DNA of 64,000 nt from positions 1-64,000 of the forward strand of contig UQLQ01000002.1 in assembly GCA_900541905.1 (NCBI GenBank), read 5' to 3'. This DNA comes from an uncultured Oscillospiraceae bacterium (GTDB lineage: Bacteria > Bacillota > Clostridia > Oscillospirales > Acutalibacteraceae). The notes under the pieces were generated by a model. It made no database searches. It was not told the origin of the DNA and was given only the letters and a program-made list of their open reading frames with translations. Made by a program: the position numbers and the translations under genes. Positions 25,308-34,660 of this stretch are shown here, piece after piece (positions within the stretch are counted from its first letter, which is position 1; every line of letters starts with the position of its first letter).

Positions 25308-25772
25308 ATGTTTTTAATCTTTTTTGCGCTTTGGCTCATATTCAATGCAAAATTTACGCTTGAAATTTGTATTTTTGGTATCGTGCTTTCTGCACTGATG
25401 TACCTATTTATCTGGAAAGTGTTTGGATATAAACCAAAATACGACTGGCTTATGGTGAAACTCTCTTTACGAGGAATCAAATATTTTGTTATTTTGATTT
25501 GGGAAATTATCAAAGCGAATATAGCAGTATTAAAATTAATTTTCACACCAAAAGTAGAAGTAAAACCGAAATTGGTTTATTTTAAAGTGGATTTGGAAAC
25601 CAATCTTGCAAAGTTTTTTCTTGCAAACTCCATTACATTAACTCCGGGGACCATTACGGCAGATATCAATGATGATGAATACTGCGTGCATGCATTGGAT
25701 GAAGATTTTTCCGGTGGTATGGATGAATCTACCTTTGTGCAGCAGCTGAAAAAGATGGAGGAAAAAAGATAA
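25308..25772 (+). CDS. mrpE: Na+/H+ antiporter subunit E (MrpE/MnhE; MbhA-like)
   Basis: A 154-residue membrane protein. Two hydrophobic segments at about residues 1-20 and 22-45 are followed by a cytoplasmic domain with family motifs KANIAVLKLIFTPKVEVKPKLVYFKVDLETNLAKFFLANSITLTPGTITADI and CVHALDE. MrpE is a small subunit needed for assembly and activity of the multisubunit cation/proton antiporter. ATG with TTGAGGTGA upstream. The stop overlaps the next start (TAATG), so translation is coupled. It is the first conserved subunit of the operon. Confidence 0.93.
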   Translation: MFLIFFALWLIFNAKFTLEICIFGIVLSALMYLFIWKVFGYKPKYDWLMVKLSLRGIKYFVILIWEIIKANIAVLKLIFTPKVEVKPKLVYFKVDLETNLAKFFLANSITLTPGTITADINDDEYCVHALDEDFSGGMDESTFVQQLKKMEEKR

Positions 25773-26140
25773 TGTTTGAATACGTACCAACCGAATATGC
25801 GCGTATCTTTTTTATTGTATGTCTCATCGCTTTGGCTGTAATAGCGCTGGTCTGCTTGGTAAGGGCCATTTTGGGTCCTAAATTTACTGACCGTATTATG
25901 GCAGTAAATATGATTGGTACCAAAACGTTGTTAATGGTGTGTGTGCTGGCAGTACTGTTGCAAGAAAGTTATTTGGTAGACGTTGCAATTGTTTACGCTT
26001 TGCTTAGCTTTTTGGCAGTTGTGGTGCTTTCCAAATTGGTAATCACGCGTTATAGGGTAAAGAAAAATGAGCAGAAAAAAATAGAGTCAAAACAGTTAGA
26101 CGAGCATGAACAGCAAAAGGAGGAACCGCATCATGATTAG
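25772..26140 (+). CDS. mrpF: Na+/H+ antiporter subunit F (MrpF/MnhF; MbhB-like)
   Basis: A 122-residue protein with three hydrophobic segments (about residues 10-30, 40-60, 65-88). The family core is VRAILGPKFTDRIMAVNMIGTKTLLMVCVLAVLL, where the Pro and Asp-Arg are typical of MrpF. The C-terminal 30 residues are very charged (KKNEQKKIESKQLDEHEQQKEEPHHD) and longer than in many homologues. The start overlaps the mrpE stop; the end overlaps mrpG by 8 bases. Confidence 0.92.
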   Translation: MFEYVPTEYARIFFIVCLIALAVIALVCLVRAILGPKFTDRIMAVNMIGTKTLLMVCVLAVLLQESYLVDVAIVYALLSFLAVVVLSKLVITRYRVKKNEQKKIESKQLDEHEQQKEEPHHD

Positions 26141-26450
26141 ATTTATCATTGCAGCAATTTTTATTGTAGCAGGTATTTTTGTATTTGCAGCGGCAGCATT
26201 TGGTGTATTTAAATTTAAGTATGTTTTAAACCGTATGCATGTGGCAGCCAAATGTGACTCTTTGGGTGCACTTCTCATTTTAGTGGGCTGTATGATTTTA
26301 GGTGGTTTTAGCTTTATGACTTTAAAATTGTTATTGGTTCTTCTGATTCTATGGATAACAAGTCCGGTTGCGGCTCACCTGATTGTAAAAGCAGAAGTGA
26401 AAACACAAAATGAGGATGAATCTGACGAATACGAGGTGATTGGCAAATGA
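26133..26450 (+). CDS. mrpG: Na+/H+ antiporter subunit G (MrpG/MnhG; MbhC-like)
   Basis: A 105-residue membrane protein with three hydrophobic segments. Family-typical residues are FGVFKFKYVLNRMHVAAKCDSLGALLILVGCMI, where the RMH-A--K-D-LG pattern marks MrpG. The correct start is ATG 26133 (MIRFIIAAIF), with AAGGAGG at 26118-26124; a longer frame starts inside mrpF without such a site. It overlaps mrpF and the next gene (ATGA), as usual in these operons. Confidence 0.92.
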   Translation: MIRFIIAAIFIVAGIFVFAAAAFGVFKFKYVLNRMHVAAKCDSLGALLILVGCMILGGFSFMTLKLLLVLLILWITSPVAAHLIVKAEVKTQNEDESDEYEVIGK

Positions 26451-26698
26451 TTGTACTGGAGTTTACGTTAATTACATTTTTAATTGTTTGTGCAATTGCA
26501 TTTGCTTTTTCTAAAAGATTGTTAACCTCTGTAATTATCTTTATGTCTTACAGTTTAATTATGTCCATTATCTGGTTCATCATGGAATCTCCCGACCTTG
26601 CCATCACCGAGGCAGCGGTAGGTGCAGGTGTAACCAGTGTTCTACTCTTTTTAACCTTAAAGAAAGTAAATGTATTGAAAGGAAAAAAGGATGAGTAA
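26447..26698 (+). CDS. MbhD-like antiporter subunit (DUF4040)
   Basis: An 83-residue protein with three hydrophobic segments and the DUF4040/MbhD core (FIMESPDLAITEAAVGAGVTSVLLFLTLKK). In classical MrpA this module is the C-terminal part of the large subunit. In archaeal membrane-bound hydrogenase-type complexes it is a separate small subunit (MbhD), as here. The conserved Glu in ESPDLAITEAAVG is likely functional in ion transfer. Start overlaps mrpG stop (ATGA); end overlaps the next gene by 8 bases. Confidence 0.88.
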   Translation: MIVLEFTLITFLIVCAIAFAFSKRLLTSVIIFMSYSLIMSIIWFIMESPDLAITEAAVGAGVTSVLLFLTLKKVNVLKGKKDE

Positions 26699-27704
26699 CT
26701 CAAATCAAAACAAACCACAAAAGCCCAACACTCATTCAAAAACACCTTGGGATACGTTTGTAGGTTGGGTAAATGGGGATGAACCCGAAGACAAAGCAGA
26801 AAAACCTGAATTGTTTGCTGTTCCTGAAAAAGAAGCAGACCATCATGATGAAGAAATTGCGCATGAGACTAATGAGGAACAGAATGACCTTGAACAAGAG
26901 GTGCATCCCAAACAAGGCCACTTTTTGTTAAAGGAAAAGTTCAGTAAATTTTATAAGGTGTATATTGTAATTTCCATTATTATAGGATGCTTTGTGGTGG
27001 GCATGTTGGCTTACTCCGTATGTAATTTGCCTCCATACGGCAATGCGGAAAATCCCGTCAACAATGAAGTATCACAAAAATATTTGGAAGATGGCCTGGA
27101 AGATACGGGTGCGACCAATGCCGTTGCAGGCATGATTTTAGATTACCGTGCCTTTGATACGTTTGGAGAATCTACCGTATTGTTTGTGGCGGTAGCGGCT
27201 GTTGTCATGTTGATGAAACGCAGCATGAATAAAAAGGATGAAGATGGAGAACGTTTGGTAGCAAAGGAAACCGAAATTGATAAAAAAGATCAAAATTTAG
27301 TTTTGAAATATGGTGCTATGATTTTGGTGCCATTTGTCATTTTATTTGGTGTTTATGTTATTTTAAACGGACATATTTCTCCCGGTGGTGGATTTTCCGG
27401 CGGTGCCATTATCGGCGGTGGTCTGATGTTGTATGCCCTTGCTTTTGGGCACGAAAAAATATCAAAAGTCATCAATTATCGTTCTTTCACGATTATCACC
27501 GGTTGTGCACTTTTGACGTATGCAGGCTGTAAAGCATATTCTTTCTATACCGGTGCCAACCACCTTGGCGGAGAAATTCCAAAAGGCATTGCCGGTGCAA
27601 TTTTAAGTGGTGGATTTATTCTTCCTCTGAACATTTGTGTTGGTATTATTGTTGCCTTTACCATGTACGGTTTTTATGCACTATTTTCGAAAGGAGATTT
27701 ATAA
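26691..27704 (+). CDS. mrpB: MbhE-MrpB fusion subunit with acidic N-terminal extension
   Basis: A 337-residue membrane protein in three parts. Residues 1 to about 80 are hydrophilic and acidic (Glu/Asp/His-rich), probably disordered and cytoplasmic. About 85-180 resembles MbhE: LPPYGNAENPVNNEV, then TGATNAVAGMILDYRAFDTFGESTVLFVAVAAVVMLM. About 200-337 is a MrpB domain: VPFVILFGVYVILNGHISPGGGFSGGAIIGGGLML. MrpB and the MbhE part of MrpA are normally separate, so this is a natural fusion. It lies in the expected place between the MbhD-like gene and mrpC. Confidence 0.88.
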   Translation: MSNSNQNKPQKPNTHSKTPWDTFVGWVNGDEPEDKAEKPELFAVPEKEADHHDEEIAHETNEEQNDLEQEVHPKQGHFLLKEKFSKFYKVYIVISIIIGCFVVGMLAYSVCNLPPYGNAENPVNNEVSQKYLEDGLEDTGATNAVAGMILDYRAFDTFGESTVLFVAVAAVVMLMKRSMNKKDEDGERLVAKETEIDKKDQNLVLKYGAMILVPFVILFGVYVILNGHISPGGGFSGGAIIGGGLMLYALAFGHEKISKVINYRSFTIITGCALLTYAGCKAYSFYTGANHLGGEIPKGIAGAILSGGFILPLNICVGIIVAFTMYGFYALFSKGDL

Positions 27705-27706
27705 AC

Positions 27707-28078
27707 ATGGAAGTAATTCTGGCTCACTACTATGACATTGCTGCTGTGATTTTATTTGGCATTGGTTTCTTTACACTCTTGCTGCACAGAAACTTAATCA
27801 AAAAAATCATAGGCTTGAATATTATGGATACTTCCATATTTCTATTTCTCGCTTCCAAAGGGTACATTTTTGGCCGCGTTGCACCGATTGTTCAGGAAGG
27901 TGTTACCCATGCCGAGGCTTACATCAATCCGGTACCAAGCGGACTGGTGCTGACAGGTATTGTAGTTAGCGTTAGCGTCAGCGCATTTTCTTTGGCTCTG
28001 GTACAACGTCTATATAAAAAGTACAAAACCATTTATTTGGATGAGATTCTTGTGCTGGCGAAAAAGGAGGAGGAATAA
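27707..28078 (+). CDS. mrpC: Na+/H+ antiporter subunit C (MrpC/MnhC, NuoK-like)
   Basis: A 123-residue membrane protein with three hydrophobic segments, homologous to NuoK of complex I. The core is GIGFFTLLLHRNLIKKIIGLNIMDTSIFLFLASKG and the later LTGIVVSVSVSAFSLALVQRLY. The start is ATG 27707, preceded by AAAGGAG, two bases after the preceding stop; a longer frame overlaps mrpB and lacks a site. The stop TAA overlaps the next ATG by one base. Confidence 0.92.
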   Translation: MEVILAHYYDIAAVILFGIGFFTLLLHRNLIKKIIGLNIMDTSIFLFLASKGYIFGRVAPIVQEGVTHAEAYINPVPSGLVLTGIVVSVSVSAFSLALVQRLYKKYKTIYLDEILVLAKKEEE

Positions 28079-29598
28079 TGCCTTTTGTTTATAACATGCC
28101 GTTTTTCAGCATTCTGATTTGTATGATTGGCGGTATCGTAACTCCTTTTTTTCGTAATCGACGTTTAACACAGATTGTAAATACCTGCATCATTGCTGCA
28201 GTTTTTGCAATGTCTTTGACTTTGTTCATTTCATTGCTCACCGCCGAAGACAGTTTTACGTATATGATGGGACACTTCCCGGCACCGTGGGGTAACGAGC
28301 TGCGTGCGGGTCCGTTTGAAGCCTTAATGGCAATGGCATTTTCCATTGTTATGTTTCTTTCTCTGGTTGGTGGTATGAGAGGAATCAATGACGATATTCG
28401 TCCTACCAGAATACCTCTTTACTATACCATGATGAACTTCTTGCTCAGCTCCATGCTGGCATTGATTTATACCAACGACATGTTCACTGCGTATGTATTT
28501 ATTGAGATTAATACCATTTGCGCATGCTCTATCGTTATGGCAAAAGACAGCGGTATGACCGTGGTTGCTACCATTCGTTATCTGATTATGAGTTTGCTTG
28601 GTTCCGGATTCTTCTTATTTGGTGTCTCTATTCTTTACACCATTACCGGCCATTTGCTCATGTCCAATGTGCAGCAATCTGTAATTGCTTTGGTGGAATC
28701 CGGTCAATATACAGTTCCTCTTGTAACCAGCCTTGGCCTTATGGTACTGGGTCTGGCAATCAAAAGTGCCTTGTATCCATTCCATTCATGGCTTCCAAAT
28801 GCACACGGTTCTTCTACAACTGCTTCCAGCGCCATTCTGTCCGGTTTGGTACTGAAAGGATATATTATCCTTTTGGTAAAGATGTGCTATCGTGTATTTA
28901 CTCCGGATATTTTAATCTCCTTGCACATCACAGATGTTTTATTTGTTTTGGGCGTTCTGGGTATGATTATGGGCTCTATCAAAGCGCTGAAAGAGACTCA
29001 TATCAAACGTATGATTGCGTATTCTTCCGTTGCACAGATAGGCTATATCTTTATGGGTATTGGTTTGGGCACAAAAGTAGGAATTATGGCAGCTTGCTTC
29101 CATATTCTTGCCCATGCGTTTACAAAACCAATGCTGTTCCTCTCTGCCAACGGCTTAGTAGATGTTTCCAATCATCAGTACGAAATGAAAGCTCTGCGAG
29201 GTTCTGCAAGGAAAGATATCGTATCGGGCATTGGATTTACGGTAGGCGCTTTGTCTATGATAGGTATTCCTCTCTTTGCAGGATTTGCACCTAAGATTTT
29301 CTTGGGTATAGGAAGCATGGAAAGCAATTTTCATATGATTGTTACCTTCCTTGCATTGGCTTTGAGTACGCTGTTGAATGCTTTGTATTATGTTCCTGCT
29401 GTTGTTGCTTTTTGGTCCAAACCCAAACAGCAACAAACGCAAGGAGAAGAGAGCATGGTATTACAGCAGGAAAAACCAAAGAAGAGTGTATTTTTACTTT
29501 CTTCCATTGGTGTGTTTATTGTATTGAATTTTGTTTTAGGTATTGCTTATGGTCCAATTATGAAAATCATTACAACAGGACTAAACCTATTGGGATAA
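28078..29598 (+). CDS. mrpD: MrpD-type antiporter subunit 1 (NuoN/NuoM-like)
   Basis: A 506-residue polytopic membrane protein of the complex-I antiporter family (about 14 spans). The TM5-region Glu is in AYVFIEINTICACSIVMAKDSG and the TM7 Lys in LGLAIKSALYPFHSWLPNAHGSS. ITKA-type and KRMIAYSSVAQIGYIFMG motifs follow. It is the subunit directly after mrpC, the position of MrpD or MbhH. Start ATG overlaps the mrpC stop. It is the first of four related large subunits in this operon. Confidence 0.9.
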   Translation: MPFVYNMPFFSILICMIGGIVTPFFRNRRLTQIVNTCIIAAVFAMSLTLFISLLTAEDSFTYMMGHFPAPWGNELRAGPFEALMAMAFSIVMFLSLVGGMRGINDDIRPTRIPLYYTMMNFLLSSMLALIYTNDMFTAYVFIEINTICACSIVMAKDSGMTVVATIRYLIMSLLGSGFFLFGVSILYTITGHLLMSNVQQSVIALVESGQYTVPLVTSLGLMVLGLAIKSALYPFHSWLPNAHGSSTTASSAILSGLVLKGYIILLVKMCYRVFTPDILISLHITDVLFVLGVLGMIMGSIKALKETHIKRMIAYSSVAQIGYIFMGIGLGTKVGIMAACFHILAHAFTKPMLFLSANGLVDVSNHQYEMKALRGSARKDIVSGIGFTVGALSMIGIPLFAGFAPKIFLGIGSMESNFHMIVTFLALALSTLLNALYYVPAVVAFWSKPKQQQTQGEESMVLQQEKPKKSVFLLSSIGVFIVLNFVLGIAYGPIMKIITTGLNLLG

Positions 29599-29634
29599 TG
29601 AACGAGTTGATAAGAATAGTGAGGTGAAAAGTAA

Positions 29635-31110
29635 ATGGGAGATGGTATCTTTTTATTAATACCTATTTTGTTCCCAATTGTTGCGGGTCTTGTTGTGTTT
29701 GCAATTAACCATAGAATTGCGCGGCAAATTTATGTTGGTACTGTGTTGGTACTCAATGCAATCGCTGTTTTTTTAATCTCGTTCCTGACCGAAACCAGCA
29801 ATTTTACGTTGTGGAAATTTAGCGATAGTCTGTCCATTACGTTCCGTTTTGACGGTGTAGGCAAAATATTTGCCTGTTTGATTGCTGTTATCTGGACAGT
29901 TGCTTGTATTTATGCGTTTGAGTATATGAAGCATGAAGGAAAAGAAAAACGTTACTTCGGTTTTGCTGTAATGACGGTAGGTGTGTTAACAGGTCTTTCC
30001 ATGGCAGGAAACTTAATGACCATGTATATGTTCTATGAGTTTATGACCTTAATTACAGTACCGCTTGTCATTCATTCTCAAGGAAGAGATGCCTTAAAAG
30101 CAGGTTTGAAATATTTAGGATATTCTGTGTTTGGTGCAGGTTTAACCTTAATTGGATTCTTCTTTCTCAATTCTTACGGTACCAGTACCATGTTTACAGA
30201 AGGCGGCGTGCTGGATATGGCAAAAGTAGCTGGCAATGAAAATGCACTGCTTGCTATTTTTCTAGTTATGATTATCGGCTTTGGCTGTAAAGCGGGTATG
30301 ATGCCTCTGCAAGCTTGGCTGCCGACAGCTCACCCTGTTGCACCGGCTCCTGCCAGTGCGGTGTTATCCGGTATTATCACAAAAGCAGGTATTTTAGGTA
30401 TGATTCGCGTTACCTTTTATCTGTTCAATCCGGATTTCCTACGTGGTACTTGGGCACAGTTGACCATTATTATTTTGGCTTTGGCAACAGTATTTGTAGG
30501 ATCTATGCTGGCATACAAAGAGCAGCTTCTGAAAAAAAGGCTGGCATACTCTACCGTAAGCCAGGTATCTTACGTTATTTTTGGTATTATGATTTTAACA
30601 CCGCAAGGATTAAGCGGTGCATTGCTGCAAGTGATTTTCCATGCCATTGCAAAAAATGCGCTATTCCTTGCTGCAGGTGCTATCATTTATAAAACCGGCG
30701 CTATTTATGTAAAGGACCTAAAAGGAATGGGCAAAAAAATGCCGATTGTGATGTGGTGCTTTACGATTGCGTCGCTATCGCTAATTGGTATTCCTCCAAC
30801 AGGCGGTTTTGTATCCAAATGGGATTTGGCAGTAGGAGCTTTATCTCCGGAGTTTGGCGGAGTGCTTGGTTATGTGGGTCCGGCTGTTTTGCTGGTCAGC
30901 GCATTGCTTACAGCAGGTTATTTGCTCCCGATTGTGCGGGATGCGTTCTTCCCTGGTAAAGATTTTGATTACGAAACACTGGAGAAGAAAGAAGCCAATG
31001 CATATATGACAGTTCCGTTAATTTTGTTGTGCATTGGAGTTGTAGGTCTTGGTATGTTCCCAATGGGCTTACAGCAAGTGATTAACGGTATAACAAGTGC
31101 AGTTATGTAG
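29635..31110 (+). CDS. MrpD-type antiporter subunit 2
   Basis: A 491-residue polytopic protein of the same family. The TM5 Glu is in MFYEFMTLITVPLVIHSQG, the TM7 Lys in GFGCKAGMMPLQAWLPTAHPVAPAPASAVLSG, followed by ITKAGILGMIRV and KRLAYSTVSQVSYVIFG. All charged residues expected for proton translocation are kept. ATG with GTGAGGTGA upstream; 36 bases after the previous gene. It resembles the next gene more than the first paralogue and probably arose by duplication. Confidence 0.88.
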   Translation: MGDGIFLLIPILFPIVAGLVVFAINHRIARQIYVGTVLVLNAIAVFLISFLTETSNFTLWKFSDSLSITFRFDGVGKIFACLIAVIWTVACIYAFEYMKHEGKEKRYFGFAVMTVGVLTGLSMAGNLMTMYMFYEFMTLITVPLVIHSQGRDALKAGLKYLGYSVFGAGLTLIGFFFLNSYGTSTMFTEGGVLDMAKVAGNENALLAIFLVMIIGFGCKAGMMPLQAWLPTAHPVAPAPASAVLSGIITKAGILGMIRVTFYLFNPDFLRGTWAQLTIIILALATVFVGSMLAYKEQLLKKRLAYSTVSQVSYVIFGIMILTPQGLSGALLQVIFHAIAKNALFLAAGAIIYKTGAIYVKDLKGMGKKMPIVMWCFTIASLSLIGIPPTGGFVSKWDLAVGALSPEFGGVLGYVGPAVLLVSALLTAGYLLPIVRDAFFPGKDFDYETLEKKEANAYMTVPLILLCIGVVGLGMFPMGLQQVINGITSAVM

Positions 31111-31144
31111 CTGCCGTCCATTCTGAAGAAAAGGGGGAGAACCA

Positions 31145-32629
31145 TTGAGCACTTTCTTTTTATTGTTCCTGCCGGTGATTGTGCCGATACTGGGTGGATT
31201 TGGTGTATTTATCATAAGATTTCAAAACCGAACCGCACGCCAGATATACGTTGGCGCAGTGGTAATTGTGAACATGATATTATCTTTGGTTGCTATTTTT
31301 GTAGCGCCCAAAGGTCAGACAGTGACTTTGATTCCATTTACGGAAAATTACAGTATTGCCCTCAGATTGGATGGAATGGCAGTCTTTTTCGGCTTCATTC
31401 TGTGTACCCTCTGGGTGGTCGCAACCTTTTATTCCTTTGAATACATGAAGCATGAAGGAAAAGAAAACAAGTTTTTCGGCTTCTACACCATGTCTTTTGG
31501 TATTGCAATGGGTCTTGCCTTTTCGGCAAACTTACTAACATTCTATTTATTCTATGAATTACTCACATTGGGAACATTGCCTCTTGTTATGCATGCAATG
31601 AACCCTCAAGCACAGTATGCAGGTAAAAAATATATCATTTATTCCATAGGCGGTGCGGCCTTTGCTTTTATTGCAATGGTATTTATGATGTATTACGGAA
31701 CCTCGCTGGATTTCACATTTGGCGGCGTTTTGGATATGCTTCAGGTAGCCGGTCACGAGCAATGGCTGTTGGTTGTGTTTGTGCTTGCATTCTTTGGTTT
31801 TGGCGTCAAAGCGGCCGTGTTTCCACTTTCCGGTTGGCTGCCTTCAGCAGGCGTTGCGCCAACTCCCGTTACAGCATTGCTCCATGCGGTGGCAGTTGTA
31901 AATGCCGGTGTATATGCGCTGGTACGTTTAATTTATTACACATTCGGCACAGAGTTTTTAATCGGAAGCTGGGCACAGTATGTGGTGATGGCCGCAGCAT
32001 TGGTAACAATTGTTTACGGTTCTTCCATGGCGCTACGAACACCGCATTTAAAACGTAGGCTGGCATATTCAACGGTAAGTAACCTATCCTATATGGTATT
32101 TGGTTTGACACTGATGACTCCTGCCGGTATGGTAGGCGGTTTGACCCATATGGTGGTTCACTCCATTTTAAAAATTCTTGCATTCTTCTGTGTGGGTGCC
32201 ATTCTTTATAAAACACATAGAGAATATGTGTATGAGATTAACGGATTTGGCAGAAAAATGCCGATTACTATGGCAACCTTTACAATTTCTGCAATTGGGC
32301 TGATGGGTATTCCTCCGCTGCCCGGATTTTTAAGCAAATGGAATTTGGGTACCGCAGCGGTAGAAAGTGGTAATCCGCTGGCTTATGCAGGCATTGGCGT
32401 ATTGATTTTATCCACACTGCTCACAGCGCTTTATATGATGCAAATTGTATTCAAAGCATATTTCCCAAATAAAGAAATTGACGTTGTAACATTAAATAAA
32501 GATGTAAAAGATCCGAATTTATTTATGACCATACCATTTATACTCCTGGCAGTTGCTGCAATCGTTTTAGGCATTTATCATCAGCCTTTAATGGATATGT
32601 TCAGTAATATTGCCAATGGGTTATTCTGA
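31145..32629 (+). CDS. MrpD-type antiporter subunit 3
   Basis: A 494-residue polytopic protein. The N-terminal RTARQIYVGAVVIVN closely matches the previous protein (RIARQIYVGTVLVLN). The TM5 Glu is in LFYELLTLGTLPLVMHAM, the TM7 Lys in FFGFGVKAAVFPLSGWLPSAGVAPTPVTALLHAVAVVNAG. The conserved TKAG after TM8 is VVNAG here, so the usual Lys is lost in this copy. KRRLAYSTVSNLSYMVFG is kept. TTG start with AAAGGGGGAG upstream. Confidence 0.87.
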   Translation: MSTFFLLFLPVIVPILGGFGVFIIRFQNRTARQIYVGAVVIVNMILSLVAIFVAPKGQTVTLIPFTENYSIALRLDGMAVFFGFILCTLWVVATFYSFEYMKHEGKENKFFGFYTMSFGIAMGLAFSANLLTFYLFYELLTLGTLPLVMHAMNPQAQYAGKKYIIYSIGGAAFAFIAMVFMMYYGTSLDFTFGGVLDMLQVAGHEQWLLVVFVLAFFGFGVKAAVFPLSGWLPSAGVAPTPVTALLHAVAVVNAGVYALVRLIYYTFGTEFLIGSWAQYVVMAAALVTIVYGSSMALRTPHLKRRLAYSTVSNLSYMVFGLTLMTPAGMVGGLTHMVVHSILKILAFFCVGAILYKTHREYVYEINGFGRKMPITMATFTISAIGLMGIPPLPGFLSKWNLGTAAVESGNPLAYAGIGVLILSTLLTALYMMQIVFKAYFPNKEIDVVTLNKDVKDPNLFMTIPFILLAVAAIVLGIYHQPLMDMFSNIANGLF

Positions 32630-32647
32630 TGAGAAGGAGGTGAAATT

Positions 32648-34624
32648 GTGGGGAATAATTATTTAATCATTGCTCTTGTATTCTTTCCGTTTGCGGCAGG
32701 TATTGTTTCGTATATCATTGGCCGTTTTCATAAAACTGCACGAGATTTGTTTTTATATTTTGCTCTGGCATTGGAATTGGCAGGCGCAGGATGTTTATTC
32801 GCCACAGCAGGTTCTGCCGACTCCTTCGTTTGGGAAGGATTTGCCTCATTGGGGTTACACTTTAAAATTGACGGATTCCGTATGAGTATGAGTGTATTGG
32901 CCTCCTTTATCTGGCTGATGACTACACTGGTTTCCAGAGAATATTTTAAAGGAACCAGAAACCGAAACAAATATTATATGTTTGTTCTGTTTACCTTAGG
33001 GGCAATGCAGGGGGTATTCTTATCTAACGATTTGTATACGACATTCATCTTCTTCGAAGTGATGTCCTTTGCATCTTATCCAATGGTAATTCACAACGAA
33101 ACAAAAGAAGCCATTGACGGCAGTAACAGCTATCTGGGTTTTGCGGTACTGGGCAGTTTGGTTTCCTTAATGGGTCTGTTTATGTTGCAAAGTATCTTAG
33201 GAACATTGCAAATAGACCAATTGGTGGAAGCTGCATCTCATGTTACCAATCATGCGCTGCTTTATACAGCGGGTGCGTTGACATTGGTCGGATTTGGCGT
33301 AAAAGCAGGTATGTATCCGCTGCATACGTGGCTGCCGCAGGCGCACTCAGTTGCTCCTGCACCTGCCAGTGCCATGTTATCCGCTGTGATTACAAAAGCG
33401 GGTATCTTTGGTATCATTGTGGTAAGCTGCAATATCTTTTTGCATGATGCCCAATGGGGATTGGCAATCGTTATTTTTGGTACTTTGTCCATGGTAACAG
33501 GGGCAGTGCTGGCTGTATTCTCCAATAATATCAAACGTACGCTGGCATGTTCTTCTGTTTCACAGCTTGGATTTGTCATCATAGGAATTGGTATGCAGTG
33601 TATGTTGGGAGAGCATAATGCATTGGCAGTCAGAGGTACTGTTTTGCATATGTTTAACCATTCCTTGCTGAAACTGGCATTATTTATGGGCGTAGGTGTG
33701 ATTTACGTTTGCATGCACACCTTTGACCTGAATAAATTGCGTGGTTTTGGTCGAAAAAAGCCGGTCTTATGGTTTGTATTTGGTATGGGTCTGCTAGGAT
33801 TGGCAGGCGTACCGTTGTTTAACGGTTACATCAGTAAGACACTGATTCATGAAAGCATTGTAGAATACATCGGTATGATGCCGACACAAACTGTTTTGGC
33901 AGGTACACTGCAAACTGTAGAAGCTTTGTTTACGTTTGCCGGTGGTCTGACATTGGCATATATGTTAAAATTATTTGTAGCCATCTTTATCGAGAAGAAC
34001 CCTGAAAATCAGGAAAAGCTGGATGCAAAGAGAAAATATATGTCCAAACTGACCATGACCGTATTAATCATTGCAGGCGCAATTTTGCCGATTATTGGTA
34101 TGCTGCCGTATTGGACACAGGATATTCTTGCAAATACGGCGCAAGGATTTATGCATGGGCATGATCCGGCTACACCGGTCAACTATTTCTCACTGATTAA
34201 CTTGCGTGGTGCGGCGGCATCCATTGCAATTGGTCTCATTGTATATTTCTTATTTATCAGAGTATGTCTCATGAAAAAGGATGAAAATGGAGTCAAGGTA
34301 TATGCAGATGTATGGCCAAGCTGGCTGAGCATTGAGCATATGATTTACCGTCCTGTTCTGCTTCGTTTCTTGCCATTTGTGGGAGCACTGATTGCAAGAG
34401 CAGTGTATGCAATTGGAGATACCGTTGTATTATTGTACAAAAAATTGCTGTTTGTAAAATCAAAAGATGTATTCACGCCGCCTGAGGATAACCGTTTTGG
34501 TACGTATGAGGCTCCTGTAAAACGGAAACGTGACATTCCGAAATCGTTATCATACAGTTTGCTTTTGTTTGGTGTGGGCGTTGTCATTGTTATGATGTAT
34601 CTGATTATTATTAATGTAACTTAA
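32648..34624 (+). CDS. Large antiporter subunit 4 with C-terminal extension (MrpA/NuoL/HyfB-like)
   Basis: A 658-residue polytopic protein. The antiporter core has TM5 Glu in FIFFEVMSFASYPMVIHNE and TM7 Lys in GVKAGMYPLHTWLPQAHSVAPAPASAMLSAVITKAGIFG. It extends past residue 520 with extra spans (about 515-535 and a final span at about 630-655) separated by a soluble stretch, which recalls the C-terminal parts of NuoL, HyfB or MrpA. It lacks the MrpA-type MbhD/MbhE domains, which are encoded separately upstream. GTG start with AAGGAGGTG upstream. Last gene; a terminator follows. Confidence 0.88.
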   Translation: MGNNYLIIALVFFPFAAGIVSYIIGRFHKTARDLFLYFALALELAGAGCLFATAGSADSFVWEGFASLGLHFKIDGFRMSMSVLASFIWLMTTLVSREYFKGTRNRNKYYMFVLFTLGAMQGVFLSNDLYTTFIFFEVMSFASYPMVIHNETKEAIDGSNSYLGFAVLGSLVSLMGLFMLQSILGTLQIDQLVEAASHVTNHALLYTAGALTLVGFGVKAGMYPLHTWLPQAHSVAPAPASAMLSAVITKAGIFGIIVVSCNIFLHDAQWGLAIVIFGTLSMVTGAVLAVFSNNIKRTLACSSVSQLGFVIIGIGMQCMLGEHNALAVRGTVLHMFNHSLLKLALFMGVGVIYVCMHTFDLNKLRGFGRKKPVLWFVFGMGLLGLAGVPLFNGYISKTLIHESIVEYIGMMPTQTVLAGTLQTVEALFTFAGGLTLAYMLKLFVAIFIEKNPENQEKLDAKRKYMSKLTMTVLIIAGAILPIIGMLPYWTQDILANTAQGFMHGHDPATPVNYFSLINLRGAAASIAIGLIVYFLFIRVCLMKKDENGVKVYADVWPSWLSIEHMIYRPVLLRFLPFVGALIARAVYAIGDTVVLLYKKLLFVKSKDVFTPPEDNRFGTYEAPVKRKRDIPKSLSYSLLLFGVGVVIVMMYLIIINVT

Positions 34625-34626
34625 CA

Positions 34627-34660
34627 AAAAAGCGATGGAATGGCTCCATCGCTTTTTATT
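34627..34660 (+). terminator. Terminator of the antiporter operon
   Basis: 13-bp perfect stem (34627-34639 with 34645-34657), 5-base loop, T-run 34653-34657. Confidence 0.85.
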
